A stretch of 64,000 nt of DNA from JAUVRX01 sp049664225. GTDB taxonomy: Bacteria > Acidobacteriota > Thermoanaerobaculia > Multivoradales > JAHEKO01. Positions 52,041 to 60,544 of this stretch are shown one piece after another. The stretch is from assembly GCA_049664225.1 (NCBI GenBank), contig JBATEX010000213.1, forward strand, positions 150,990-214,989. Direction: 5' to 3'. Made by a program: the position numbers and the translations under genes. Every line of letters begins with the position of its first letter. Position 1 is the stretch's first letter. The notes beneath the pieces were generated by a model. It saw only the letters and a list, made by a program, of their open reading frames with translations. It searched no databases and was not told the DNA's origin.

Positions 52041-53363
52041 TTACAGCGTCTCTCGCCAGTCCCGGACGAGCCTGTCCAGCTTGTCGGCCAGATCCCCCTG
52101 TCGCTCCCGAAGGTTTTGGATGAGATGCAGTCGTGAGCGGATCAGGAAGAACCTCCGCATGTCGCTCCAGTAGCCACGCCAACGTTCTCGAGTCCACATA
52201 CCGGTGATGCCGATCAAGGGCTGCAGGGCGAAAGCCAGGAGTCCCCACCCGAGGCCGAAGAAGTGCCCGACAGTCCAGGCAATCAATAGGATCCACAGAC
52301 TGTAGACGACGGCTCCAATGAGGATCTGATAGGTCGAGCGCTGAGTGGCCGGCGGTCTGGCTGCCCGGGTCACGAGGCCCGTGACGTGGAAGGGAATCAG
52401 GTAGAGAAGAAAGCCGCTCAGAGCCAGCAGCGCCGCAAGCGGCCCCAGCCAAACCACCCGACTGGCCGCCCATCGCAGGGCAGCGGGCAGATCGACCCTG
52501 GCCCCGAGGTCGCCAGGTTCCATTCCCAGTCGATGGAGGCGTCGACAATGAGCGGCTACCGCGCCAGCCAATGCCATCGACTGTGGGTCCGATTCCGTCC
52601 GCACCTGGCTCAAGATGGAGGCGCTCGCCTGAGTCCTCATCAGCGCATCTTCGCTGCCAGATTCGGCCTCGAACTCGGCTGCCCAGATAGCCTCAGCTCC
52701 CTCGACCAGGGGCTGGTCTTCCCATGAATCCAGGTTGAGGGTCACCTGCCGCAGTCCCTCGTCGATTCGTCGGGTCAGCTCCCGGACCGCTTCGACATCT
52801 TCCTCACCACGACTTGCGAGATCCGTCCAGGCAATCGGCTCCCCGCGCACCGCGATCGCTGCCGAGCGGAATCGGCCCTTGTCTCGAAGCAGCAGTCCCG
52901 TCGGCACGACGGCGAGTGGCTCATCTGTTCGTACAGCATGGCCCAAAGCGATTCGGGCACCACCCGTCTTCAGATCTGCCAATGATGGCTGACTGTGACT
53001 AATCCCTTCGGGGAAGATGCCGATCGCTGCACCCTGGGACAGCCCTGCAAAGACTGCGGCGAACATCTCCTGGTTGCGCGGGGCCAACGAGGGGTCGTCG
53101 CTTCGCCGGTATACGGGAATCGCCCCGGAGGCCCGCACCAGCCAGCCCACCAGAGGATGGGTGAAGAGCGGAGCCTTGGCGAGAAACCGCACCGGCCGAC
53201 CCGCGGCGGCTGTCACCAGGGCCGGATCCACCAGGGAATTGGGATGGTTGGCCAGCAGGAGGAGCGGTCCGCTGCCGGGCGGGGCGGAGCCCCGTAACTC
53301 GAATCGGTAGAACAACCGCACAGCGGTGTTGCAGATACCCGCAAAGACGGGTAGCAGCCACAT
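52041..53363 (-). CDS. Lysophospholipid acyltransferase (PlsC-like) with C-terminal membrane region
   Basis: 440 residues from the ATG at 53363, which has GAGG seven bases upstream; the open frame extends to 53687 inside the MFS gene. Catalytic motif NHPNSLVDP (H40, D46; a five-residue gap rather than the usual four, as in a known NHPNS variant), and the second acyltransferase box FPEGISHSQPSL near residue 107. The second half (about 290-400) holds two to four membrane helices and a basic end, a layout seen in a PlsC subgroup. It acylates lysophosphatidic acid or a related lysolipid. Two bases after the MFS stop. Confidence 0.9.
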   Translation of the reverse strand: MWLLPVFAGICNTAVRLFYRFELRGSAPPGSGPLLLLANHPNSLVDPALVTAAAGRPVRFLAKAPLFTHPLVGWLVRASGAIPVYRRSDDPSLAPRNQEMFAAVFAGLSQGAAIGIFPEGISHSQPSLADLKTGGARIALGHAVRTDEPLAVVPTGLLLRDKGRFRSAAIAVRGEPIAWTDLASRGEEDVEAVRELTRRIDEGLRQVTLNLDSWEDQPLVEGAEAIWAAEFEAESGSEDALMRTQASASILSQVRTESDPQSMALAGAVAAHCRRLHRLGMEPGDLGARVDLPAALRWAASRVVWLGPLAALLALSGFLLYLIPFHVTGLVTRAARPPATQRSTYQILIGAVVYSLWILLIAWTVGHFFGLGWGLLAFALQPLIGITGMWTRERWRGYWSDMRRFFLIRSRLHLIQNLRERQGDLADKLDRLVRDWRETL

Positions 53364-53365
53364 AT

Positions 53366-54655
53366 CTACACCTCGCTGCGGCCCGCAGCCGCTACGCCCT
53401 CCTTTTCGTCGACGCTGGCCAGCAGAGCGAGGCCCAGCACGAAGAGCACCAGGACCACGGCAATCCCAGCCCGCTGATTGTTGAAGGTCTGCGTCAATAC
53501 CCCGAGCAGAAAGGGCCCGAGGAAGGCAGTGAACTTGCCCGAAAACGCGAAGAATCCGAAAAACTCGTTCTCCTTGTCCGGCGGGACGAAGCGTCCCATC
53601 AGCGAGCGACTTGCCGATTGATTGGGTCCGGCGAAGATGCCGAGCAGGATTCCTGCCACCCAGAACCAGGTGCGGTTCGGAGCCCACACCGCCACAGCAG
53701 TAGCGACAATGAGACCGATCACTGAGATCTGAAGAGTCCTCTTGCCGCCGAGCAGGTCGTCCAGGAAGCCAAGGAAGAAAGCGCCCAACCCGGCCGTCAA
53801 GTTGAGAACGATGCCGAATATGAGCATTTCCTGCATGTCGAATCCGAACGTGCCGGCGGCATAGATCCCGCCGAAGGCGAACACCGTCACCAGACCATCG
53901 TTGTACAGCAAACGGGCCAGGAGGAATCGGATGATTTGTCTGTAGTCACGAATCTCCTTGAAGGTTGCCGCCAGCTGGCGCCATGTCTGAGCCAGAATCT
54001 GACCCGGGGCACTGATCTGCGAGCGGTCCTCTTTGACCCAGAGGAACATCGGAATGCTGAAGACGGCGAACCAGACGGCGACGAGGAGATTGGTGGCTCG
54101 GATGTTCTCTCCCCCTTCCTTGGAGAATCCGAACCAGGGGACCTCTGGTCCCACTAGAGTGAACAGCGCGAAAGCCAGGGCGATCAACCCGCCGACGTAC
54201 CCGAGCCCCCAGCCGAAGCCAGAGATTCTGCCAATCCGCTCGGGCGGAGCGATGTCGGGCAGGAAAGCGTTGTAGAACACCATGCCCATCTCGAAACTGA
54301 CATTGGCGATCACGAACCAAGTCAAGGCCCTGAGTGTCTGTCCAGGCAGAGCCCAATAGAGGGCCACCGTCCCGACGATGCAGACTCCGGTGGCCAAGAT
54401 CAGGAAAGCCTTGCGATAGCCTCCCCGATCGGCCAGAGCGCCGAGAATCGGCGACAGGAGAGCTACCAGGAGCGCCGTAATTGTCACTCCCCGAGACCAC
54501 AGCGCTGTGCCGCGAATCGCATCCGGGGCGATCGCCTGGGTGAAATAGGCCGCGTAGATGAAAGTCACCACCAGGGTGGTGAAGGGTGAGTTGGCGAAGT
54601 CGTAGAGCGCCCACGACCCGACCACCCGCTTGTCAGTACCGCTGGCCGTGGTCAA
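53366..54655 (-). CDS. MFS transporter, UMF1 (Atg22-like) type
   Basis: 429 residues with 12 hydrophobic segments. The N-terminal GSWALYDFANSPFTTLVVTF is the signature of the UMF1/Atg22-like family, whose yeast member exports amino acids from the vacuole; bacterial substrates are unknown. The start is a TTG, confirmed by a GGAGG five bases upstream (54661-54665) and overlapping the upstream gene's TGA (TTGA), a coupled arrangement. Middle gene of a cupin-MFS-PlsC operon with very tight spacing. Confidence 0.9.
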   Translation of the reverse strand: MTTASGTDKRVVGSWALYDFANSPFTTLVVTFIYAAYFTQAIAPDAIRGTALWSRGVTITALLVALLSPILGALADRGGYRKAFLILATGVCIVGTVALYWALPGQTLRALTWFVIANVSFEMGMVFYNAFLPDIAPPERIGRISGFGWGLGYVGGLIALAFALFTLVGPEVPWFGFSKEGGENIRATNLLVAVWFAVFSIPMFLWVKEDRSQISAPGQILAQTWRQLAATFKEIRDYRQIIRFLLARLLYNDGLVTVFAFGGIYAAGTFGFDMQEMLIFGIVLNLTAGLGAFFLGFLDDLLGGKRTLQISVIGLIVATAVAVWAPNRTWFWVAGILLGIFAGPNQSASRSLMGRFVPPDKENEFFGFFAFSGKFTAFLGPFLLGVLTQTFNNQRAGIAVVLVLFVLGLALLASVDEKEGVAAAGRSEV

Positions 54656-55089
54656 TCAGGCCTCCCGGTCGGCTTGCCACCATTTTCGTCTCGCTTTTCG
54701 AGGATCTCGATCCGGTCGAGCGCCTGCGGAACGATGCACAGGAATTCGAAGGGGGCCTCCACAACCTCGTAGTGGTGCGGCACTCCGGCAGGGATGTAGA
54801 GGACCTGATCGGCCGCCACCTCGTGGACCTCGTCGCCGATACCCACCCTGGCCCTGCCGCACAACACGTACTGTTCATGCTCCACCTGGTTTCTGTGCAG
54901 TGGCATTCCACCGCCCTCACCCATGATGAAGCGCCGCAGGTTGAAGTTGGGAGCGCCGTCATCCGGACCCAGTAGGACCTGCATCTCGGTCCTGGAACCG
55001 GCCGCCACCGGCTGGCGGGCAATGGACTCCACCCGCTTGACCGATGGACACCTGTCGCTAGCAGAAATTTCCTTCCTGGGACCCTCCAT
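54652..55089 (-). CDS. Cupin-domain protein
   Basis: 145 residues from the ATG at 55089, preceded by GGAGG with a six-base spacer (55096-55100); earlier in-frame starts (ATG 55113, GTG 55137) lack this. A single cupin barrel: motif 1 with H65, H71-E72 (PLHRNQVEHEQYVLCG) and motif 2 around YIPAGVPHHYEVV, so metal binding is likely. The function of such small cupins ranges from oxygenases to isomerases to ligand sensors; none can be picked here. It heads the operon that continues with the MFS transporter and PlsC genes. Confidence 0.88.
   Translation of the reverse strand: MEGPRKEISASDRCPSVKRVESIARQPVAAGSRTEMQVLLGPDDGAPNFNLRRFIMGEGGGMPLHRNQVEHEQYVLCGRARVGIGDEVHEVAADQVLYIPAGVPHHYEVVEAPFEFLCIVPQALDRIEILEKRDENGGKPTGRPD
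54661..54665 (-). promoter_or_regulatory. Shine-Dalgarno site deciding a TTG start
   Basis: GGAGG on the minus strand, five bases before the TTG at 54655. It lies inside the end of the cupin gene and makes the TTG the convincing start of the MFS transporter, since the TTG overlaps the cupin TGA. Confidence 0.85.
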
Positions 55090-55209
55090 CCTTGCCCTCC
55101 TCGAGCTCTCCATGGCAGCCGCCACAGGTGCGGTCACTCTCTTGAGAATCTACCTCCAATTATAGAGGCAGGCCCGCCCGATCATGATCCTGTGACAATT
55201 TCCACTCTC

Positions 55210-55255
55210 CGAGCCGGGACATCCCATGGAATCGAGCCGGGACATCCCATAGAAT
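55210..55255 (+). repeat. 23-bp tandem repeat, two copies
   Basis: Units 55210-55232 and 55233-55255 differ at one base of 23. They lie 46 bp upstream of the sugar-phosphate transferase start and end with TAGAAT in the second copy, which resembles a -10 box. Could be an operator or a slippage-prone repeat; only two units, so not a CRISPR. Confidence 0.85.
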
Positions 55256-55301
55256 ATCGATAGAGTCGAATCCCTAGATAGCAGGCGAAGCAGAGAATGC
55301 A

Positions 55302-56750
55302 ATGCTGAAGGAACGGGCCCGAATCGTCGCAGGTTGCGTCCTTGCTCTCGATCTGCTCCTCGTGACTCTAGCCTTCTTGCTGGCCTTCTGGCTGCGAAGC
55401 AGGGTCTTTCCATCTTGGGGTCTCTCACCCACGACCCTCTACCCACTGGAGCGGTACCTTCCGCTGTTGCCGATTACCCTGGCACTCTGGTGGGTCCTAC
55501 TGTACCGCTCGAAGCTCTATGGCTCCCAGCGAACTGTCCTTCTGAACAAGGAAGCTCGAGACATTCTTCGCATCTCGATCGCCTCCGCCGTGCTACTGGT
55601 GGTGATCATCTATGCCCTGCGTCTCGATGACCGACTGCTGGGTGACGACAAAATCAGCCGGCTCTGGATCTTTCTGCTGTTCGTGCTGGCCACCTTCTTC
55701 CTGCTGTCCCGAATGATGACGGTCCGGCTGCTGGCGCGGTATGCGCGTGAGCGCGGCTACAACTACCGCACCGTCCTCATCGTCGGTACCGGTGTTACTG
55801 CCGCCAGGATCACCGAATCGGTCGAGCAGCACAGCTACTGGGGTATCAAAATACTGGGACTGGTGGCCGAAATCCGAGGCATAACCGAGCTCGATGGCAT
55901 CCAGTATCCGTTGATCGGGACCATGGACGAGCTCCCAGAGCTGGTCGAGCAGAATGTCGTCGACGAGGTCATCTTCGCTCTCGATCACCCCCACCCGGCG
56001 CAACTCGAGGGCCTGTTGCTGGCCCTCGAGGAGCAGGGGGTCCGCTCCAGGCTGGCCCTCAGCTTCCTGCCCCACACCAAAGCTACCGTCGAAATCGGGG
56101 CACTCGACAATCTGCCCGTCCTGACCTACGACTACACTCCAGCCAGCGAGCTGCAACTGCTGGCAAAGCGGCTCCTGGATATTTCGGTCTCGGCCCTGCT
56201 GCTGACGGTGGCGCTGCCCGTCATGCTTTTGATTGCCGGACTACTCAAGCTCGCCGGCGGCGGTCGAGTGCTGTTCACGCAGACCCGGTGCGGTCTCAAT
56301 GGCCGGCGATTCACCCTCTACAAGTTCCGCACCATGGTCGAAGATGCCGAGAGCCAACGACACGCCATCGCCCATCTGAACGAGATGAGCGGACCGGTAT
56401 TCAAGGTCAAGCGAGACCCACGCGTCACCCCGGTCGGCCGCTGGCTGCGCCAGTTCAGCCTCGACGAGCTGCCTCAATTGTGGAACGTCTTCAAAGGCGA
56501 CATGAGCCTTGTAGGTCCACGCCCGCCGGTGCCTCAGGAGGTTTCCCAGTATCAGCGGTGGCAGCGCCGCCGCCTGTCCATGCGCCCCGGCCTGACCTGT
56601 CTCTGGCAGGTCCAGGGTCGCAACGAGCTCGACTTCGACCGCTGGATCGAGCTGGACCTGGAATATATCGATAGCTGGTCGCCTCTGCTCGACATCAAGA
56701 TTCTTCTCAAGACGATCCCTGTCGTCTTGAGCGGTAAAGGAGCTCATTGA
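55302..56750 (+). CDS. Undecaprenyl-phosphate glycosyl-1-phosphate transferase (WcaJ/WbaP type)
   Basis: 482 residues. Four or five N-terminal membrane helices, a soluble CoA-binding-like domain (about 155-260), a fifth helix, then the PHPT catalytic domain (about 285-482): QTRCGLNGRRFTLYKFRTM, VGRWLRQFSLDELPQLWNV, GDMSLVGPRPPVPQEV and MRPGLTCLWQVQGR. These enzymes attach the first sugar phosphate to undecaprenyl phosphate and start the synthesis of exopolysaccharide, colanic acid or O-antigen chains. It probably supplies the carrier for the polysaccharide operon at 17-21 kb, though it lies 34 kb away. Confidence 0.93.
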   Translation: MLKERARIVAGCVLALDLLLVTLAFLLAFWLRSRVFPSWGLSPTTLYPLERYLPLLPITLALWWVLLYRSKLYGSQRTVLLNKEARDILRISIASAVLLVVIIYALRLDDRLLGDDKISRLWIFLLFVLATFFLLSRMMTVRLLARYARERGYNYRTVLIVGTGVTAARITESVEQHSYWGIKILGLVAEIRGITELDGIQYPLIGTMDELPELVEQNVVDEVIFALDHPHPAQLEGLLLALEEQGVRSRLALSFLPHTKATVEIGALDNLPVLTYDYTPASELQLLAKRLLDISVSALLLTVALPVMLLIAGLLKLAGGGRVLFTQTRCGLNGRRFTLYKFRTMVEDAESQRHAIAHLNEMSGPVFKVKRDPRVTPVGRWLRQFSLDELPQLWNVFKGDMSLVGPRPPVPQEVSQYQRWQRRRLSMRPGLTCLWQVQGRNELDFDRWIELDLEYIDSWSPLLDIKILLKTIPVVLSGKGAH

Positions 56751-56782
56751 GCTCCCAACTCTAGGACCGGCGAGCCAAATCC

Positions 56783-58210
56783 CTACGGGTTCTCAGGGTT
56801 CTCACCCAGGTAGCCAAGCGACTCGAGCTGTTCACGGGTCTGCTGGTCAAGCTCCGGCGGTCGACCTGCCGTCTGGCCTTCGGCCAGGGCGTAGCTCTCG
56901 CCGATGATCTCATCCACCTTCTGCTGAAGGCTGAAGAGGACTTCCTGCCGTTCGCTGAGTCGATTCACCAACTCCTCAGGGTCGGTAGAGAGGTCGAAAA
57001 GCTGCTCCTTTCGTTTCACCCGAATGTACTTCCACTCGCCGTCGCGCAGAGCGACGATTCTGCCGCCGGCGAGCCATTGACTGAAAATCGGCCTGGTGTC
57101 GGTCTCATCACCCTCGACAAGGGGCAATAGGGATCTTCCCTGGAGGTGCTCGGGGACCGGCAGGTCCAACACCTCCAGGAGGGTCGGTACAACATCGACC
57201 AGTCGGACGACGTTCTGGATCCGGCGACCCGAGGCGAATCCCAGACTCTCGGGGAGTCGGAAGACGAGCGGTACGTGCAGGATCTCCTGAAAGAGGGCAT
57301 TGTGGAGAAACCCTCCATGCTCGAGGAACTCCTCACCATGATCAGAAAGGACGACCACGATCGTCTCATCCTCGAGACCGAGACTGCGCAGGTTCTCATT
57401 GAAGGCAGCGAACTGTGAGTCCGTGAAGAGAATCTCCGCGTCGTAGAGGTCTTTGAGGTGCTGGATATCGGCGGGGTCGTCCCGGTCTACCCGACTCCAG
57501 AACTCCGCGTTCCGCGCCCAGTAGTTCCCTCCACCGGCCAGGCGCTCGAGTTCCTCTTGCGATCCCACGATATCTCCCGAGTAGGAGGGATCGACAAACT
57601 GGTCAGCAAATTCAGCGGGAGGAACATAGGGGTCGTGCACCTCGAAGGTGTGGATGAACAGGAAGAAGGGGGCGGGCACACCTCGGTCATCCCTGATTAA
57701 TCGATCGAGGGCCCGGCTAGCACCTTCGAATGCCAGCTCCGCCCCTAGGTGCTCTTGGTAGACCTCGAACCCCTGATCGAATCCGAGTCGGGCGCTGACG
57801 TTGCCGCCATTCGTATAGGCCTCGGTCCTGTAGCCCGACTGGGCCAACAGCGTTGCCAGAGTCGGAACGTCGTCCGAAAGACGGCGGTTGCGGCGCTCAC
57901 CCCAGTTGGCGACCCGATGAGCTGGCGGGTAGACACCGGTGAACAACGACATGTGAGAGGTCGCCGTTTTGGGTGACTGGCTGAAGGCCTGCTCGAAGAG
58001 CACGCCCTCACGCGCCAACCGACTGATCTCCGGACTGGTCGCACGCTGGTAGCCATAGGCCGTCAGATGATCCGCCCTCAGCGTATCGATCGACACCACG
58101 ACTACATTGGGTCGCGACCTTTCGGTAGGCTTTAAGCACGACGTGCCCACCGCCAAGATCCCGGCGGCTACCACAACTCCGACTGAGCTCGTCCGCAGAG
58201 ACTGCTTCAT
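56783..58210 (-). CDS. Sulfatase-fold lipoprotein with Thr nucleophile
   Basis: 475 residues from the ATG at 58210, preceded by AAAGGA six bases upstream; the frame is open to 58489. Signal peptide with Cys25 in GTSC (plausible lipobox). Catalytic signature VSIDTLRADHLTAYGY (D42), nucleophile position T82 in SPKTATSHMSL instead of the CxPSR Cys, and LSDHGEEFLEHGG as the distal metal site. The third member in this window, closest in wording to the gene at 7748-9223 (SPKTATS versus WPKTAPS). Hydrolase or transferase of the alkaline phosphatase superfamily on the cell surface. It is divergent from the cytochrome fusion gene and convergent with the sugar-phosphate transferase. Confidence 0.87.
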   Translation of the reverse strand: MKQSLRTSSVGVVVAAGILAVGTSCLKPTERSRPNVVVVSIDTLRADHLTAYGYQRATSPEISRLAREGVLFEQAFSQSPKTATSHMSLFTGVYPPAHRVANWGERRNRRLSDDVPTLATLLAQSGYRTEAYTNGGNVSARLGFDQGFEVYQEHLGAELAFEGASRALDRLIRDDRGVPAPFFLFIHTFEVHDPYVPPAEFADQFVDPSYSGDIVGSQEELERLAGGGNYWARNAEFWSRVDRDDPADIQHLKDLYDAEILFTDSQFAAFNENLRSLGLEDETIVVVLSDHGEEFLEHGGFLHNALFQEILHVPLVFRLPESLGFASGRRIQNVVRLVDVVPTLLEVLDLPVPEHLQGRSLLPLVEGDETDTRPIFSQWLAGGRIVALRDGEWKYIRVKRKEQLFDLSTDPEELVNRLSERQEVLFSLQQKVDEIIGESYALAEGQTAGRPPELDQQTREQLESLGYLGENPENP

Positions 58211-58423
58211 GACATGTCCTTTCGCCGCCACCCCAAGAATGCAGCAGAATTCCCGGCTACACAACCCTGACGGGCCTATGCTCTTGAAACGAACGCACCG
58301 TGACCCGGGCGGAAGAACCTTCTCACGGGTACTTCGTATGAAGAATGTAGAGAACGGGCCTGGGCCTGAGGCAAGGTCTTTGGCCGGATAGTCCAACAAC
58401 ATCCATCCGGAAAGAAGGTCGGA

Positions 58424-59770
58424 ATGCTCTGTGTACGTGTCCCCGCGCCGGCCACCCTGGCCGCCTCTCTTCTCTCCCTCTGCTCGCACGCCCTCCTCCC
58501 CTCGGTGCTTCGAGGCCAGGAGATCATCGAGGCAGCCAAGGCCGGGCGGATCGACCTGGTAAGGGCGCTGACCTCGGCTGACCCCGACCTCCTCCAGGTC
58601 GAAGACGAGTCTGGCTACACCGCACTTCGGTGGGCAGCGATTCGCGGCAATGGGAACGTGGCGCGCTTCCTGGTGGAAGCCGGCTCAGATCCCAACAGCA
58701 TCGGTGCCGACGGGGGTACATCCCTGCATGGCGCGGCTCATCATGACGACGCGCAGATGATGGCGGCCCTCCTGGCCGCTGGAGGTGACATCAAGACCCA
58801 GAACCGCTGGGGACGGACCCCACTGCATGTAGCGGCGCGCAGGGGATGCCTTGAGATTGCCCGGCTTCTCCTCGCCGCGGGTGCCGACCCCGATGCGACC
58901 ACCGCCGATGGCTGGTCCTCCCTGAACGTCGCGTACCGAGGCGGGCACCCCGAGCTGGTGAACCTTCTCCTCGACGCAGGAGCCGATACCGAACTGGCCG
59001 ATAGCGGGGGGCGACTACCCGGCGAGGTGACGCTCGAACGTCCACCACCAGTGGCACTCTCACGGCGAGTGTTGGATGAATATGTGGGCCACTACGACCT
59101 TGGCGGTGGCTCTGGTTTCGACGTCTGGCGGGTGGGCGACCGAATGCGCCTCATGGAATTCGCCCCTGACGAGATGATCCCTGTTGCGGAGGACAGCTTC
59201 ATTTGCGCCCAGGAACCCTGGACGGTCGAATTTCATCGCGATGACGACGGGAACGTCTCGCGGATGGAGGTCAGCTTTCTTCGGAGGACCGTGTCAGCCC
59301 GGAAGATCGTCGACACCTCCGCCGGATACACCTACGTGGGATCCGAAGTCTGCTTCGCTTGCCATGCCGGCGGCCCGGCCAACGGGCCCGCCGGGCATTG
59401 GATCGCCAGCCGGCACTCTCGAGCTTTCCACACCCTCACCACCGATCAGGCCAGGGCTCTGGCAGCCTCCAGGGAAGACTACACGGACATCACCGACCCG
59501 GCTGGCGAACCGCGCTGCCGGATGTGCCATCTGACGGCCGCCCAGAATCCAGACGCTGTATTCAAGGAAGACTACGACCAACGACAGGGCGTGGGATGCG
59601 AAGCCTGCCACGGCCCAGGATCATCCTATATGGATCCGGAGATCATGAAGGATCGAGGTGCCTTCCTGGCCAACGGGGGCCGGATCCCTGATCAGCTAAC
59701 CTGTCGGACGTGCCATCGGGACGAGGCCTTCGAGTTCATCGCTCGACTGGAGCGAATCCAGCACTGGTGA
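58424..59770 (+). CDS. Ankyrin-repeat / tetraheme cytochrome c fusion
   Basis: 448 residues. A signal peptide covers residues about 1-32. Ankyrin repeats fill about 33-200 (GYTALRWAAIRGNGNVARFL, GGTSLHGAAHHDDAQMMAALL, GRTPLHVAARRGCLEIARLLL, GWSSLNVAYRGGHPELVNLLL). A beta-rich segment (about 215-300) resembles the small DUF3471-like barrel. Four heme sites follow: CFACH (310), CRMCH (365), CEACH (392) and CRTCH (427), spaced as in cytochrome c554-like domains, with HSRAFHTL and GVGCEACHGPGSSY as extra family wording. Periplasmic electron carrier, possibly attached to a partner by its ankyrin part. The molybdenum hydroxylase genes start 126 bp downstream in the same direction, so it may be their electron acceptor. 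Confidence 0.87.
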   Translation: MLCVRVPAPATLAASLLSLCSHALLPSVLRGQEIIEAAKAGRIDLVRALTSADPDLLQVEDESGYTALRWAAIRGNGNVARFLVEAGSDPNSIGADGGTSLHGAAHHDDAQMMAALLAAGGDIKTQNRWGRTPLHVAARRGCLEIARLLLAAGADPDATTADGWSSLNVAYRGGHPELVNLLLDAGADTELADSGGRLPGEVTLERPPPVALSRRVLDEYVGHYDLGGGSGFDVWRVGDRMRLMEFAPDEMIPVAEDSFICAQEPWTVEFHRDDDGNVSRMEVSFLRRTVSARKIVDTSAGYTYVGSEVCFACHAGGPANGPAGHWIASRHSRAFHTLTTDQARALAASREDYTDITDPAGEPRCRMCHLTAAQNPDAVFKEDYDQRQGVGCEACHGPGSSYMDPEIMKDRGAFLANGGRIPDQLTCRTCHRDEAFEFIARLERIQHW

Positions 59771-59896
59771 GTCGTGTCTTTCGCTTCTGTGCCGACTCTC
59801 TCCGACGGCGCCACATCTCTCCTGGGCGCAAAGATGCCCACCGCCCCGCGGCGCGGTATAGTTATTTCCAATCAGCCATCCACTCGGAGGAATCTG

Positions 59897-60544
59897 ATGG
59901 AAGACAATCACCGAAAGAAGAAGAGCGCGGCCGAGCCGGGAGTTACTCGTCGGCACTTCCTGACCGGCACTGGCCTCGGTGCCGTGGGGCTGGCAGCAGG
60001 CGTGCCAGCCGTAGAAGGGGATACGAAGACCGATTCAGCTGCCGTCATCGAGGCTGGCCAAACCGTGCCAGTCACTCTGCGAATCAACGGAGTCCGCAAG
60101 CGACTGTTGGTTGAGCCACGCTGGTCACTCGCTTACGTCCTTAGAGAGCAGCTGGTAATGACCGGGACCAAACTCGGCTGTGATCGCGGAGAGTGCGGTG
60201 CCTGTACGGTTCTCGTGGGCGATGTGCCCCGCTATTCCTGCATGACCCTGGCTCTCGAGGCGGAGGACAGCGAGATCACGACCCTAGAGGGGCTACTCGA
60301 CGGCGAGGAGCTCGGCGACGTCCAGCGCGCCTTCGCGGAGAAGGACGCCTTTCAGTGCGGCTACTGCACTCCGGGGCAGGTGATGGCAGTCGAAGGGCTG
60401 TTGCGATCCAACCCCGATCCGTCCATCGAGGAGATCCGCACCGGGGTGAGCGGCAATCTGTGCCGCTGTGGAACCTACCCCAACATCTTCAAGGCAGCCC
60501 ACCTGGCTGCTGATATGAAGCGAGGCCGGGGAGGCGGGTCATGA
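59897..60544 (+). CDS. Mo-hydroxylase [2Fe-2S] subunit, Tat-exported (PaoA/YagT-like)
   Basis: 215 residues from the ATG at 59897, preceded by a perfect GGAGG with a six-base spacer; upstream in-frame starts lack an SD. Tat signal TRRHFLTG (R18-R19) and a hydrophobic stretch to about residue 40. Two [2Fe-2S] clusters: the plant-type site C95-DRGE-C100-GA-C103, and the helical one with CGYCTPGQVM and CRCGTY. It matches the PaoA/YagT group of xanthine-dehydrogenase-family enzymes, where only this subunit carries the Tat signal and the folded complex is exported as a unit. It transfers electrons from the molybdenum site to the FAD. Its stop overlaps the next start (ATGA). Confidence 0.93.
   Translation: MEDNHRKKKSAAEPGVTRRHFLTGTGLGAVGLAAGVPAVEGDTKTDSAAVIEAGQTVPVTLRINGVRKRLLVEPRWSLAYVLREQLVMTGTKLGCDRGECGACTVLVGDVPRYSCMTLALEAEDSEITTLEGLLDGEELGDVQRAFAEKDAFQCGYCTPGQVMAVEGLLRSNPDPSIEEIRTGVSGNLCRCGTYPNIFKAAHLAADMKRGRGGGS

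Noticed and set aside
55210..55255. CRISPR-like repeat
   Set aside because: Two directly abutting units with no spacer; a simple tandem duplication.
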